From contig NZ_LJWX01000001.1 of NCBI RefSeq assembly GCF_001431705.1, positions 62,001 through 126,000 of the forward strand: a stretch of DNA of 64,000 nucleotides, read 5' to 3'. The notes beneath the pieces are model-generated. The model did not search any database. It saw nothing but the letters and a program-made list of their open reading frames with translations, and was not told where the DNA came from. Origin of the DNA: Ferrovum sp. JA12. Its GTDB lineage: Bacteria; Pseudomonadota; Gammaproteobacteria; Burkholderiales; Ferrovaceae. This document shows, in pieces, positions 36,896 to 46,033 of the stretch (position 1 is its first letter; the number at the start of each line of letters is the position of its first letter). The position numbers were made by a program, and so were the translations under genes.

Positions 36896-38265
36896 GCCGT
36901 CACCACGTGACGAAACTTCGAACGAACCCCAACCTTCACCAGGTCGGCCAAAGTCACGAACTCGATCGTGAACGCATTGGGCCAATGATGCTCGATTCGG
37001 CGGTGTATCTCTGCCACATCGGCCGACGGTTCTTGAACAATGCGCAGGATCGGCCTCAACGAGCGAAGATCTATCTGGAATTCCTGTATTCCACCGACCC
37101 GATGATCGAGGATGTCCATGATGTGGTGGGTCAGGTGCGCCACACCATTGATGGGCACCACGTCATGAATTCGACCGATTACATCGGAGAGCACGAATCC
37201 GTTTGCGCCCTTGGTGACACGGGCTCGGTCACCGGTGGCATAGCGTATGAGCGGCATCAGTTGGTTACGAAAGCCGGTGAACACGAGCTCGTGGCCGTCG
37301 TCGATCATTCTGTGCTCTGGCCATCCTTCTGATTCGAAAACCTGTAGCCCCCCCTGTGGGCCATTGAGCTCGTAGGCCATGACGCCAAACTCGGCGAGTC
37401 CATAGCGATCCACCACCCTGCATCGCAAAACCTGCTCGATTTTTTCACGCATGTATGGCTGAAGCAGTTCTCCGCTAGATTCGAACACTTCGAATGCTTT
37501 ACCACCGCCATACTTGCGTTCCACATGGCAGGCCAGCGCATAAATGGTGGAGGGGTGTTCGTGCAACAGGTAGGGCTGACGGCGCTTGATCGTGCGCCAG
37601 ATCTCTTCGAGCCCCGCTTCGTCGACGCGGTCGAAGAAGACATTGCTCCGGTTCATGGCGAAGCATTTGAAGTCTTCTCGGCTAGGCCACTGCGCAACGG
37701 CGGCATCGGGGAACCGACAGGCGCAGTGCAGTTCTGTTTTGAATTTCTTCTTTCCGATTCGCTCACGGGCATACAAGGTAACCGCCGCAGAGTAGTCGGC
37801 CGCCGGCTGTTCGTAGTAAATGACCGTCGACACCCCAGTCGACCCGCCTGTCTTGCATGCGTGATATCGGACCTGAGTCAGGGGTTGCGAGAGCATGCGC
37901 TCGCCTTGCTCGCGGATGATGTCCTTCGTTAGGTATGGCAGGTCGTTCAGGTAAGCAGGATCGCGCCGCACCTTTTCAGGATCGAAGTTTAGGCTGGCAA
38001 ACAGATCTCGGTAATACGGAACCTTCTGACCGGCATGGTGGAGTATGTCGGCTAGACGACCCTTGGCCACCGCCATTCGCTGTTCGAGCGGCAGACGATA
38101 GTGTTGGCGGATTAGCGCGAGCCTGGGCCGCACACTGCGCTTTTCGAGATGCTCGGCCAATGGATAGGCCATATAGGCACTGACGAGCCCCTTTACGATG
38201 CGTAGAGGCTGCCGGGCAAAGGCGTGCTCTGCGACCTCGAGCAGCGGATGATCTGCACGAATCAT
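36892..38265 (-). CDS. CapK/PaaK-like adenylate-forming enzyme
   Basis: A 457-residue protein of the phenylacetate-CoA ligase/CapK type. Visible: HACKTGGSTGVSTVIYYEQP (the Gly/Ser/Thr-rich nucleotide-binding loop), the aromatic block LLHEHPSTIYALACHVERKY and VVDRYGLAEFGVMAYE (the A5-type motif). Genes of this kind are common in capsule and exopolysaccharide clusters; the product is thought to activate a carboxylic acid for attachment to the glycan, but this is not proven. It is coupled to both neighbours by ATGA overlaps, with the NodB-like protein downstream, so both may carry out a decoration step. Confidence 0.85.
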   Translation of the reverse strand: MIRADHPLLEVAEHAFARQPLRIVKGLVSAYMAYPLAEHLEKRSVRPRLALIRQHYRLPLEQRMAVAKGRLADILHHAGQKVPYYRDLFASLNFDPEKVRRDPAYLNDLPYLTKDIIREQGERMLSQPLTQVRYHACKTGGSTGVSTVIYYEQPAADYSAAVTLYARERIGKKKFKTELHCACRFPDAAVAQWPSREDFKCFAMNRSNVFFDRVDEAGLEEIWRTIKRRQPYLLHEHPSTIYALACHVERKYGGGKAFEVFESSGELLQPYMREKIEQVLRCRVVDRYGLAEFGVMAYELNGPQGGLQVFESEGWPEHRMIDDGHELVFTGFRNQLMPLIRYATGDRARVTKGANGFVLSDVIGRIHDVVPINGVAHLTHHIMDILDHRVGGIQEFQIDLRSLRPILRIVQEPSADVAEIHRRIEHHWPNAFTIEFVTLADLVKVGVRSKFRHVVTA

Positions 38266-38960
38266 TTGCCACTCCTGGGGCCATCATCTAGGGTACCCCC
38301 TTTGATGGATACCCCTCCGACCGGCGGCTGTCGCGCATCTGTGACCAGCGGGAAGGAAAAATCGCGATGCAAAAAGACGCTGGATGTCGATGTAAAGGCA
38401 TTCACTGGAGAAAATCCACTGAAACGTACCTCGATCAGACCAGCACCTCGAAGCAACTCCGCCGTGTTCGGGTACCACTCAGCGTTATCCAGAATAATCA
38501 TTCCACCAGGAATCATTTTTTTAAGTGCGGCTTCGGCCGAGCGGTAGCGCTCAGCACCATCGACCACAATCACATCGAATTGACCATCAGCTTCAACAAT
38601 CTTTTGAGCGTAAGAGATTCCATCCGACTGGTGATTGAGCACCACATTGTCTGGAACAATTTTGACAAGGCTATCAAACCATCGCCGATCGAGTTCGACG
38701 CTTTCTACGTGCTTGGCACGGCTGGCCCAGAAAAGTGTAGATGAACCCGCACCAAACTCAAATATACGCTTCTGACTAAAATCAAAGCCTTTAAGGTATT
38801 CAATCAATGGATAAGTCAGCCAAGGTTGATACTCGCCACGACCGTTCACTGGAAATCCATCGCGTCGATTTACATGACCATGCTCTCTATGCATGATCAA
38901 GAGAATACGAGCCGCTGATATCAATCGCCTGGGAAGAATTTTCCGTAAAATATTCTTCAT
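38262..38960 (-). CDS. SAM-dependent methyltransferase-like protein
   Basis: 232 residues. A class I fold is suggested by IFEFGAGSSTLFWASRA (SAM-binding glycine motif), VESVELDRRWFDSL (acidic residue after strand two) and FDVIVVDGAERYRSAEAAL. A basic N-terminus precedes the fold. Located directly after wzt. In ABC-exported O antigens a methyltransferase often caps the chain and sets its length, so a capping role is possible (inference). It overlaps the CapK-like gene by four bases. Confidence 0.8.
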   Translation of the reverse strand: MKNILRKILPRRLISAARILLIMHREHGHVNRRDGFPVNGRGEYQPWLTYPLIEYLKGFDFSQKRIFEFGAGSSTLFWASRAKHVESVELDRRWFDSLVKIVPDNVVLNHQSDGISYAQKIVEADGQFDVIVVDGAERYRSAEAALKKMIPGGMIILDNAEWYPNTAELLRGAGLIEVRFSGFSPVNAFTSTSSVFLHRDFSFPLVTDARQPPVGGVSIKGGTLDDGPRSGK

Positions 38961-39697
38961 TCGACAGCGACTTCCTCTCGCACAACCTTCTCGTCACTCA
39001 TGATTTTGCCGTGTTCAAGATGGATTCTTCTGGTGCATACGCGCTCAATGAGCTTAGGATCGTGAGAGGCAATAACTAGAATTCCCGCTTTACTGACAAG
39101 CTTCTCCAGTCGCTCGGCAGCCTTTGCACTGAACTGGGCGTCACCAACGCTCAACCATTCATCCATAATCAAAATATCGGCCTCCACACTTGTGGATATG
39201 GCAAAGGCCAATCGCAACATCATGCCACTAGAATAAGTTCGAACAGGCAGATTAAGATACTCGTCCAATTCAGTGAAGTCAGCGATGTCATCGATCTTGT
39301 CGCGAATTACAGAGGGCTTAAGACCATCCATGATTCCGCGTAAATAGATATTCTCAAAACCAGTAGCGTCAGGATCAAGGCCCATTGAAACATCAAGTAA
39401 AGAGGCAATCTTTCCACGCACATCAAGCGAACCATGAACTGGTGCGTATACTCCTGAAAGTACGCGTAACAGCGTAGTTTTCCCTGAACCATTGTGCCCA
39501 GTTAGGCCGACGCGTTCGCCATGCTCAAAGGTGAAAGTGATCTGGTCAAGCGCCCGCACCACCGGATGCTTTCCTGCATCGCTGCCGATCTTGCCTCCAG
39601 TGGTCAAGTTGAGCACCTTCTTCTTCAATGAGCGATGGGAGTTCTCGTAGATAGGGAACTCGACTGTCACGCTCCGTGAATCAATGAATGCATTCAT
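38957..39697 (-). CDS. wzt: ABC transporter ATP-binding protein for glycan export
   Basis: 246 residues. Walker A GLTGHNGSGKTTLLRVLSG, signature YSSGMMLRLAFAI and Walker B ILIMDEWLSVGD are all intact. This is the O-antigen/capsule exporter branch (Wzt, KpsT, TagH). It lacks the C-terminal carbohydrate-binding domain found in longer Wzt proteins, so export should not depend on recognition of a modified chain end by this subunit. It pairs with the permease three bases upstream. Confidence 0.93.
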   Translation of the reverse strand: MNAFIDSRSVTVEFPIYENSHRSLKKKVLNLTTGGKIGSDAGKHPVVRALDQITFTFEHGERVGLTGHNGSGKTTLLRVLSGVYAPVHGSLDVRGKIASLLDVSMGLDPDATGFENIYLRGIMDGLKPSVIRDKIDDIADFTELDEYLNLPVRTYSSGMMLRLAFAISTSVEADILIMDEWLSVGDAQFSAKAAERLEKLVSKAGILVIASHDPKLIERVCTRRIHLEHGKIMSDEKVVREEVAVE

Positions 39698-39700
39698 GAC

Positions 39701-40537
39701 TTACACCCAATAGGGAACACGGTTGCGCGCGCGCTGCATAAGGTATTGAGCGAGAGCAAAACCGACTAACAGCAGGCCGATACTCCATAGCCAGGAGGCA
39801 AGTTCTAGGTGTGAATTGATCATTGGAGCACGCACTATTTCGATCATGTGATATAGCGGATTTAGTTCAGCCAACCACGCTTTATCTTTGAGTAAACTCA
39901 CTTGCCACATGACGGGCGTAAAGAAAAAAGCCACTTGAATCAAGTTGCCAACTATCGGGTAAACATCACGATAGCGCGCGCAAAGAATGCCAAGCACAAT
40001 GCCGATCCACGCTCCGTGCAATAGCAGCAAGAATAGACCGGGAATGACCAAAAATAATTCGATCCCAGGACGGTGGCCGAAAGCAAGCAAAAATAAAAAT
40101 ACAACGGGCAAGCTATGCATCAGCACGACGAAATTGCGCCACACTACACGCGCCACGTGAATCGTGAGCGGCATCCGTATCTGTTTGATAAGATAGGCGG
40201 AACCAATAAAGGTGTTTGCACCTTCATTGACAACGGTGCTGATGTATTGCCAAACCACCAGTCCTACGCCAAGGTAGGGAAGGTAGTGGTGGATTTCTTG
40301 TCCAAGCAGCGTTGAATAGAGAATACCCAAGACACCCACCATAATAAGGGTGCTCAGCGTAAACCAAAAAGGTCCGATGACCGATCTACGATAGCGCTGA
40401 CGTATATCGTGCCAGCCAAGGGCAAGCCAGACATGTGTTGCTTTCAGCCCAACCGTGATGTCTGATTTCCCAGAATGGTTATGCCAAGATTCATTTTGAT
40501 CCTCAACATTTGAGCGCAAAATATCAGACGCGGCCAT
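39701..40537 (-). CDS. wzm: ABC-2 type glycan exporter permease
   Basis: About 278 residues from the ATG at 40537, with AGGA seven bases upstream; the longer frame runs back into manC. Six hydrophobic segments can be counted, for example FTLSTLIMVGVLGILYSTLL, FVVLMHSLPVVFLFLLAF and LASWLWSIGLLLVGFALAQY. The cytoplasmic RYRRSVIGPFW motif is typical of this permease family. With Wzt it should move undecaprenyl-linked polysaccharide across the inner membrane. The N-terminus overlaps manC by 14 bases. Confidence 0.92.
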   Translation of the reverse strand: MAASDILRSNVEDQNESWHNHSGKSDITVGLKATHVWLALGWHDIRQRYRRSVIGPFWFTLSTLIMVGVLGILYSTLLGQEIHHYLPYLGVGLVVWQYISTVVNEGANTFIGSAYLIKQIRMPLTIHVARVVWRNFVVLMHSLPVVFLFLLAFGHRPGIELFLVIPGLFLLLLHGAWIGIVLGILCARYRDVYPIVGNLIQVAFFFTPVMWQVSLLKDKAWLAELNPLYHMIEIVRAPMINSHLELASWLWSIGLLLVGFALAQYLMQRARNRVPYWV

Positions 40538-41969
40538 AGTTATCCTGAAAGCGAACGATGTCATCCTCACCAAGATATTCACCGCTTTGCACTTCGATCA
40601 TTACCAGATCAAGTACACCAGGATTTTCGAGTCGATGCTTGTGGCCTGCCGGGATGTATGTGGACTCATTAGTGCTCACCATGATTTCACGTTCGCCATT
40701 GACCACTTTGGCCATGCCGCTCACCACAATCCAGTGCTCGCTTCGGTGGTGGTGCATTTGTAAGCTAAGGCTGGCACCGGGCTTGACCTCAATGCGCTTG
40801 ATCTTGAAATGACGCCCCTCTTCCAGCACGGTATAAGTGCCCCAGGGCCGGGCTACAGTGCGGTGCAATTTGTAGGCCTCGTTCCCTTTGGATTTCAGCT
40901 GGGCCACCACCGTTTTCACGTCTTGTGATTTGTCTGCATGGGCAACCAACAAGGCATCGGGCGTGTCAATGATCATGAGGTTGTCCACCCCAATGGTAGC
41001 GACCAACCGCTCTTCGCTCTGTACGAAGGTGTTGCGGCTATCGACAAAGATGACCTCTCCCAGCGCACGGTTTTGGTTGTCATCCGGGGGCACCAGATCT
41101 TTAACTGCGGCCCATGAACCGATGTCACTCCAGCCGAAATCAGATGGAACAACAGCCACTTTGCTGGACCGCTCCATGACGGCATAGTCAATCGATATAT
41201 CCGGCACCTGAGCGAACATATGGGACGGGATATCGATCATTTGGCCAGCGCCATTGGGCTGGGTAGTAACGGCCTGCCAACAAGCCTCGATAGCGGAAGC
41301 CACGTCAGGAGCATGCTGGGTCATTTCTTCCAGTAGGCGGCCAGCCCGGAAGCAGAACATGCCGGAATTCCAGTAAAAATTGCCGCTTGCCAAGTAGGCT
41401 TGCGCCTTTTCGAGGGAGGGCTTCTCAACAAAACGCATGGCCTTTCGGCCTTGTTGCATGGTTTCACCAGCTTCGATATAGCCAAACCCCGTTTCTGGGC
41501 CACTAGGCACGATGCCAAAAGTAACCAAATGGCCATGTTGGGCCAAAGCTGCGGCATCGGCTACAGCAGCATTGAATGCGACCTGGTCTTGAATGAGATG
41601 GTCTGCCGCCAACACCAGCATCAATGCGTCTGGGCCATAGTTATTCGCTATGTATTGAGCGGCCAGTGCCACTGCGGGAGCAGTGTTACGGCCAACAGGT
41701 TCGAGAAAAAACACGCCCGGGTGGCGCTCCCCTAGCTGGGCTGCAGCCAGCTCATCTTTGCTCATGAAAAAGTAGTCACGGTTAGTGACAGTAATCAACT
41801 CACCTTTCTCGCTACCCAAAGCGTCTACCGCTGAGGCTGCGCGTTGATAGGTTTTGAGCAATAAGCTCTTGCCATCAGCGAGTTTCATGAAGGGCTTAGG
41901 ATGACTTTCACGGGAAACAGGCCAGAGCCGAGTGCCCGCACCACCAGAAAGAATTACAGGAATTAACAT
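40524..41969 (-). CDS. manC: Mannose-1-phosphate guanylyltransferase / mannose-6-phosphate isomerase
   Basis: 481 residues, the full bifunctional type-II enzyme. The N-terminal nucleotidyltransferase has PVILSGGAGTRLWPVSRESH and the FVEKPS block. A C-terminal cupin has SLSLQMHHHRSEHWIVVSG and YIPAGHKHRLENPG. It produces GDP-mannose from fructose 6-phosphate via mannose 6-phosphate and mannose 1-phosphate. A phosphomannomutase (ManB) is not in the window and must be supplied elsewhere. Confidence 0.95.
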   Translation of the reverse strand: MLIPVILSGGAGTRLWPVSRESHPKPFMKLADGKSLLLKTYQRAASAVDALGSEKGELITVTNRDYFFMSKDELAAAQLGERHPGVFFLEPVGRNTAPAVALAAQYIANNYGPDALMLVLAADHLIQDQVAFNAAVADAAALAQHGHLVTFGIVPSGPETGFGYIEAGETMQQGRKAMRFVEKPSLEKAQAYLASGNFYWNSGMFCFRAGRLLEEMTQHAPDVASAIEACWQAVTTQPNGAGQMIDIPSHMFAQVPDISIDYAVMERSSKVAVVPSDFGWSDIGSWAAVKDLVPPDDNQNRALGEVIFVDSRNTFVQSEERLVATIGVDNLMIIDTPDALLVAHADKSQDVKTVVAQLKSKGNEAYKLHRTVARPWGTYTVLEEGRHFKIKRIEVKPGASLSLQMHHHRSEHWIVVSGMAKVVNGEREIMVSTNESTYIPAGHKHRLENPGVLDLVMIEVQSGEYLGEDDIVRFQDNYGRV

Positions 41970-41984
41970 GAGTTATCTATTGAA

Positions 41985-43154
41985 CTATTCATCGAAACCA
42001 AAAAGATCTCGAGTAAAGACTTTATCTACTACGTCACTCAATTCAGAAGAAGCCCGATTGGCAACAATCAGATCTGCCTCATTCTTGAACTGAAATAAAT
42101 TATTCTGCACCCGAGAGCCGAAAAACCAAGATTCATTAAGTACAGGCTCATACACAATGACTTCAACACCTTTAGCCTTGAGACGTTTCATGACCCCTTG
42201 AATACTGGAGGAGCGGAAGTTGTCAGAGCCGGCTTTCATGACCAATCGATAAATACCAACCACTTTCGGTTTTTGACGCAGAATCTCGTCCGCAATGAAG
42301 TCTTTGCGAGTGGTATTGGCCTCCACAATGGCGTTGATGAGGTTTTGAGGCACATCGCGGTAGTTGGCGAGAAGCTGCTTGGTGTCCTTCGGTAGGCAGT
42401 AGCCGCCATAGCCGAAGCTTGGGTTGTTGTAGTGGGCACCGATGCGGGGGTCGAGGCAGACGCCGTCGATGATCTGGCGCGTATCCAAGCCGTGGGTGGC
42501 GGCGTAGGTGTCGAGCTCATTGAAGTAAGCCACCCGCATGGCCAGGTAGGTGTTGGCGAAGAGTTTGATGGCCTCGGCTTCCGTGCTCTCGGTAAACAGT
42601 ACAGGGATGTCCTGTTTGACCGCGCCTTCCTGCAGTAACTGGACGAAGGTTTCGGCGCGCACCGAGCGCTCGCCGACGATGATGCGCGAGGGGTGGAGGT
42701 TGTCGTACAGGGCGCGGCCTTCGCGCAGAAATTCGGGCGAGAAGATCAGGTTGTCGCAACCGAGCTCGGCCTTGAGCTTGGCGGTGTAGCCCACCGGCAC
42801 TGTGGACTTGATGACCATCACCGCCTGCGGGTTGATGGCCAGCACGTCGCGCACCACGGCCTCGACGGACTTCGTGTTGAAGGTGTTGGTCTCGGGGTCG
42901 TAGTCGGTAGGCGTAGCGATGATGACGAACTCGGCGCCTTCATAGGCCTCGCGTTTATCCAGCGTGGCACGCAGATTCAGCTGCTTGTGCTGGAGGTAGT
43001 CCACGATCTCGGCATCCACGATGGGAGAGTGCTTGCGATTGAGCATCGCCACCTTCTCGGGGACGATGTCGAGCGCAACCACTTCGTGGTGCTGAGCCAG
43101 CAAAACGGCGTTGGACAAGCCAACGTAGCCGGTGCCTGCGATGGCGATTTTCAT
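41985..43154 (-). CDS. ugd: UDP-glucose 6-dehydrogenase
   Basis: About 389 residues from the ATG at 43154 (a GTG at 43181 would add nine). It has the N-terminal Rossmann motif [20 protein letters not shown] and a catalytic Cys in [15 protein letters not shown]. The [15 protein letters not shown] block and a C-terminal UDP-binding region ending [10 protein letters not shown] are present. The size and sequence match the short Ugd group of enteric capsule clusters. It makes UDP-glucuronate from the GalU product. First gene of the long operon, 105 bases after the ops element. Confidence 0.94.
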   Translation of the reverse strand: MKIAIAGTGYVGLSNAVLLAQHHEVVALDIVPEKVAMLNRKHSPIVDAEIVDYLQHKQLNLRATLDKREAYEGAEFVIIATPTDYDPETNTFNTKSVEAVVRDVLAINPQAVMVIKSTVPVGYTAKLKAELGCDNLIFSPEFLREGRALYDNLHPSRIIVGERSVRAETFVQLLQEGAVKQDIPVLFTESTEAEAIKLFANTYLAMRVAYFNELDTYAATHGLDTRQIIDGVCLDPRIGAHYNNPSFGYGGYCLPKDTKQLLANYRDVPQNLINAIVEANTTRKDFIADEILRQKPKVVGIYRLVMKAGSDNFRSSSIQGVMKRLKAKGVEVIVYEPVLNESWFFGSRVQNNLFQFKNEADLIVANRASSELSDVVDKVFTRDLFGFDE

Positions 43155-43259
43155 GAGGGGAGATGCTCCCGGAGAATGCACACGCGCAGCATGACCTCGA
43201 TTTCCGTTCGAAAACCGGTCATTCGATTTAATTGGGAAATGGTGATCAATGCGCTTTTA

Positions 43260-43272
43260 GCACGCTACCGCC
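43260..43272 (-). promoter_or_regulatory. ops element (RfaH recruitment site)
   Basis: On the minus strand the sequence is GGCGGTAGCGTGC, an exact match to the ops core known from E. coli operons controlled by RfaH. It lies in the leader between the rfaH-like gene and ugd, about 100 bases downstream of a candidate promoter and 105 bases upstream of the first coding sequence, the expected place. Its role would be to pause RNA polymerase and load RfaH, allowing full transcription of the 34-kb operon. Confidence 0.88.
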
Positions 43273-43375
43273 ATGCCGTTTCACGATCAGCAAGCGCGGT
43301 TAGCGGGGCTTAACAGGGGAATTCCGAGCCTTGTAAGAGCAGCATAGTGCTGCAAAAGGCCTAACGGATGGTGAC

Positions 43376-43405
43376 ATTATGCCACACCGTCATGACTTTG
43401 AGAAA
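43376..43405 (-). promoter_or_regulatory. Candidate promoter of the polysaccharide operon
   Basis: On the minus strand TTTCTC (43400-43405), 18 bases, then CATAAT (43376-43381), preceded by TGG, an extended -10. It sits just after the rfaH-like gene, upstream of the ops element. Between it and ops there is a 6-bp stem hairpin (GCAGCA and TGCTGC, 43339-43353) with a 3-base loop. Moderate support only. Confidence 0.5.
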
Positions 43406-43420
43406 TGTTTCGACCGAGCT

Positions 43421-43918
43421 TCAGCCAATCTTGCGAAGGTTGGCAGGTGCAACCCGCACCCGTACTTGCTTGGAGAGCAGTTCGATCAACACCATGACGC
43501 GGCGCTCCCCGTCGGCCATTTGGTAAATGCCTTCGATGCCGGCGAACGGTGCTTCTGTGAGACGTACACGCTCACCGGGCTTGAACAGGCGCGCAGGCTC
43601 AGCCTGAACAGATGCCTCTTGCGCACGCAGGGCCTCGACCAGCGAGTCGGCCACCTTGGCCGGCTCCACCCCAAAGCTGACCAGTCGGCTAACGCCTTTG
43701 GTCGAACGGATGGGCGCCCAACTCGGCGCCGAGTCGCCCTGGCCCAGGCGGATGAACAGGTAGCGCGGGAACAGGGGTTCATCAGCAACCGTCAGCACGC
43801 CTTGGCGGAGCTTTTCGGCTGGGAGGGTGGGTAAATAGCACTGAAACCCTTGGCGCCGGAGGTTATCCAGGGCGCACTTTTCCTGCCTGGGCTTGGTATG
43901 GACGAGATACCAGTGCAT
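43421..43918 (-). CDS. rfaH: RfaH-family transcription antiterminator
   Basis: 165 residues, close to E. coli RfaH (162), starting at the ATG at 43918 with GGAGG five bases upstream. N-terminal NGN domain: WYLVHTKPRQEKCALDNLRRQGFQCYLPTL, with LFPRYLFIRLGQGD and WAPIRSTKGVSRLVSFG. C-terminal domain: RLFKPGERVRLTEAPFAGIEG and VMVLIELLSKQVRVRV. It should bind RNA polymerase paused at ops and suppress termination and polarity. The adjacent ops element makes a local, dedicated regulator likely. A paralogue is fused to an HTH domain at 47733. Confidence 0.94.
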   Translation of the reverse strand: MHWYLVHTKPRQEKCALDNLRRQGFQCYLPTLPAEKLRQGVLTVADEPLFPRYLFIRLGQGDSAPSWAPIRSTKGVSRLVSFGVEPAKVADSLVEALRAQEASVQAEPARLFKPGERVRLTEAPFAGIEGIYQMADGERRVMVLIELLSKQVRVRVAPANLRKIG

Positions 43919-43990
43919 GACCACCTCCGAAGGTTATTTTTATTGTCAACATTTTACCCTTCGGTATTGCGGTGCGGCAATGAATCTGAC

Positions 43991-45043
43991 CTACTGCGCC
44001 GGAGCCTCCCCCTCGGGCGACTCTTCGAATTCGCCATCGGCCTCCAGTTGCTGCTGTACCGCCTCTTCCATGCTCACGGTATTCACCACCAGTTCGAAAT
44101 GCTCGAGGATTTCGGGTTCGTGCCGGGTGATGTAGCTTTTGACGGCATCGTTGCCGAGCAGCTTGGTCAGGTAGCCCTTGGCCACCACCAGATTGAGCAG
44201 GTCAGAGCCGTAGTTTTCTTCGGCGTCCTTGTACTGGGTCTGCACCTGGCTCATTTCTTTCTCCAGCTTGACGATCTGCTCGATGGGCGCCAGCTGCTTA
44301 TCACGCTCGGGGGGTTTGAAGTCGGTGCGCTGTTCCGGCGGCGAGGCCTTGAGCAAGGCATCGGCATGGGCCACGGTGATGGTGTTGCTGGCCACCATCA
44401 GCTCCACCGCTTCCACCTGCCGGGCGGCCTTCATGTTGCGCAGTACCCGGGTCACGTCCGGTGTGAATTGCTTGTCCTGCAGACGAGCAATCGCTTCGGG
44501 GCAAATGCCTTCGAGCAGGTTGATGCGCCGGTTGATGGAACTCAGGTTCACACCAAAGGCCCGGGCCAGGCGTTCCTTGCTGACGCCACGATCGATGGCG
44601 CGGCGGATCATGTAATGCTCCTGGATGGTGGAGAGCCGGTTGATGCGGTGGTTGTAGGTGTAGGTCTCGTCGTCCTTGGCGATCAGGCAGGGGGCCTCGT
44701 GGACACCGAGATCCTTCAGTGCCAGCACCCGCAAATGGCCATCAAGCAGGATGAATTCCGGCTTGGCCGGATCGTGCTGGATGACCGACAAGGGTTCGAT
44801 CAGCCCAATTTCGTGGATGGATGAGACGACCTGCTTGTACTTGCGGGTGCTCATCACCCCGTCTGGGATGCGCTTGCTGGGCATCAGGGTGTCAAGCGGG
44901 ATCTGGTAGGTTTCCAGATCGAAGCCCAGCAAAGTGTTGAGCGGGGCCGTGGGCAGGTTTGGCCCCTCTTCAGTTTCGTCGGCCTGGTGGATGCCGGGGT
45001 ACATCGGTGTGATGTTGGGTTGTGCATTCATGGCGGGATTCAT
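43991..45043 (-). CDS. ParB/RepB-like protein (RepB C-terminal type)
   Basis: 350 residues. A ParB N-terminal nuclease-like domain is recognisable in FILLDGHLRVLALKDLGVHEAPCLI, followed by a ParB HTH (KERLARAFGVNLSSINRRINLL) and a C-terminal helical region with LVVAKGYLTKLLGNDAVKSY, as in RepB plasmid-partition proteins. Such genes often occur in pairs beside a large serine recombinase in proteobacterial islands. No ParA is in the window, so a classic partition role is doubtful. It overlaps the upstream ParB gene by four bases. Confidence 0.85.
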   Translation of the reverse strand: MNPAMNAQPNITPMYPGIHQADETEEGPNLPTAPLNTLLGFDLETYQIPLDTLMPSKRIPDGVMSTRKYKQVVSSIHEIGLIEPLSVIQHDPAKPEFILLDGHLRVLALKDLGVHEAPCLIAKDDETYTYNHRINRLSTIQEHYMIRRAIDRGVSKERLARAFGVNLSSINRRINLLEGICPEAIARLQDKQFTPDVTRVLRNMKAARQVEAVELMVASNTITVAHADALLKASPPEQRTDFKPPERDKQLAPIEQIVKLEKEMSQVQTQYKDAEENYGSDLLNLVVAKGYLTKLLGNDAVKSYITRHEPEILEHFELVVNTVSMEEAVQQQLEADGEFEESPEGEAPAQ

Positions 45044-45939
45044 GCTGGGGCTCCATTCAGGTTGTCGATGCGCTCAGCGAGGTACTTGGGCAACGTGTCC
45101 AGTCCCTCGGCGCGTAGCAGATTGACGAAATGCTCATCGGCGAAGAGTTTTTTGAGGCCCTGCACCACCAGCAGCAGGCGCTGGTGGGCGTGCTCGGCCT
45201 TGAGGACCATCTTGCGCTGGCGCTCGACTTCGCGCTGGTAGGTGCGCACCAGGCTGTAGCTGGAGGTGGGCGGTTTGATCCGCGCAGGATCGGGGGAGCC
45301 TGGGCCGTAGGCCTGGCGTTTTTCGACGAGGCGTTTGGTCTCGATGATCTGGCGCCGGTTGAGCTGGCCGTTCTCGTAAGCCTCCTGGAGCATTTCGCCC
45401 AGGCTCTCGTCATCGTCCTTGGCGCGGGCGATTTCCAAAGCCGTGGTCAGCGGGATGGCGCCGCGTTGCACGCCTTCGATCAGGCGCTCTTCGCCTTGAT
45501 CGAGCAGGAAGACGATGTCCTTGACGTACTTGGGCGAGAGGCCGGTTTTGTGGATGATGGTGTCGGCGTCGTAGCCGCGTTTGCGCAGGATTTCGATGTC
45601 GGCCAGGATTTCCAGCGGCCGGTGGCCACGCCGGGCGATGTTCTCGGCCAGGCTCATGATGAAGGCGTCTTCGTCGCTGACATCGACTACCAACGCCGGG
45701 ATGTGGGTTTCGCCCAGGACGCGGAAGGCGTTCAGACGCCCCTCGCCACAGACCAGCAGGTATTTGGGATGTCCATCATCGCCCGCGCGTTCGGTGACGG
45801 TGATGGGCTTCTTCAGGCCGATCGTTTTGATGTTCTCGACGATCTCCTCGAAGATTTTCATATTGCGTTCGCGGGAGTTGAGGATTTCAACCCGCGCGAT
45901 GGGGATCAGGGTGACGGTTTCGGGGGTGCCGGTCAGCAT
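45040..45939 (-). CDS. ParB/RepB/Spo0J family protein
   Basis: 299 residues. N-terminal ParB domain: IARVEILNSRERNMKIF, then YLLVCGEGRLNAFRVLGETHIPALVV and SLAENIARRGHRPLE, the last being the conserved ENIARR box. A central HTH is likely at DTIIHKTGLSPKYVKDIVFL. The C-terminus is coiled-coil-like. First of the paired ParB genes and coupled to the second by ATGA. It probably binds a site near the recombinase, but no repeat array was recognised. Confidence 0.88.
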   Translation of the reverse strand: MLTGTPETVTLIPIARVEILNSRERNMKIFEEIVENIKTIGLKKPITVTERAGDDGHPKYLLVCGEGRLNAFRVLGETHIPALVVDVSDEDAFIMSLAENIARRGHRPLEILADIEILRKRGYDADTIIHKTGLSPKYVKDIVFLLDQGEERLIEGVQRGAIPLTTALEIARAKDDDESLGEMLQEAYENGQLNRRQIIETKRLVEKRQAYGPGSPDPARIKPPTSSYSLVRTYQREVERQRKMVLKAEHAHQRLLLVVQGLKKLFADEHFVNLLRAEGLDTLPKYLAERIDNLNGAPA

Positions 45940-46033
45940 GGGGGCCTCCGTTTGAGTGGGTGCGTTGGCGTGGTTGTCATGGGGCTTCCTTTCTTGGGAT
46001 GGTTGGGTGGATGGGTCAGCGGCGTCGGATTCG

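Noticed and set aside
43925-43990. TTGACA on the minus strand before the rfaH-like gene, as a possible -35.
   Set aside because: No acceptable -10 lies 16-18 bases downstream before the start codon.
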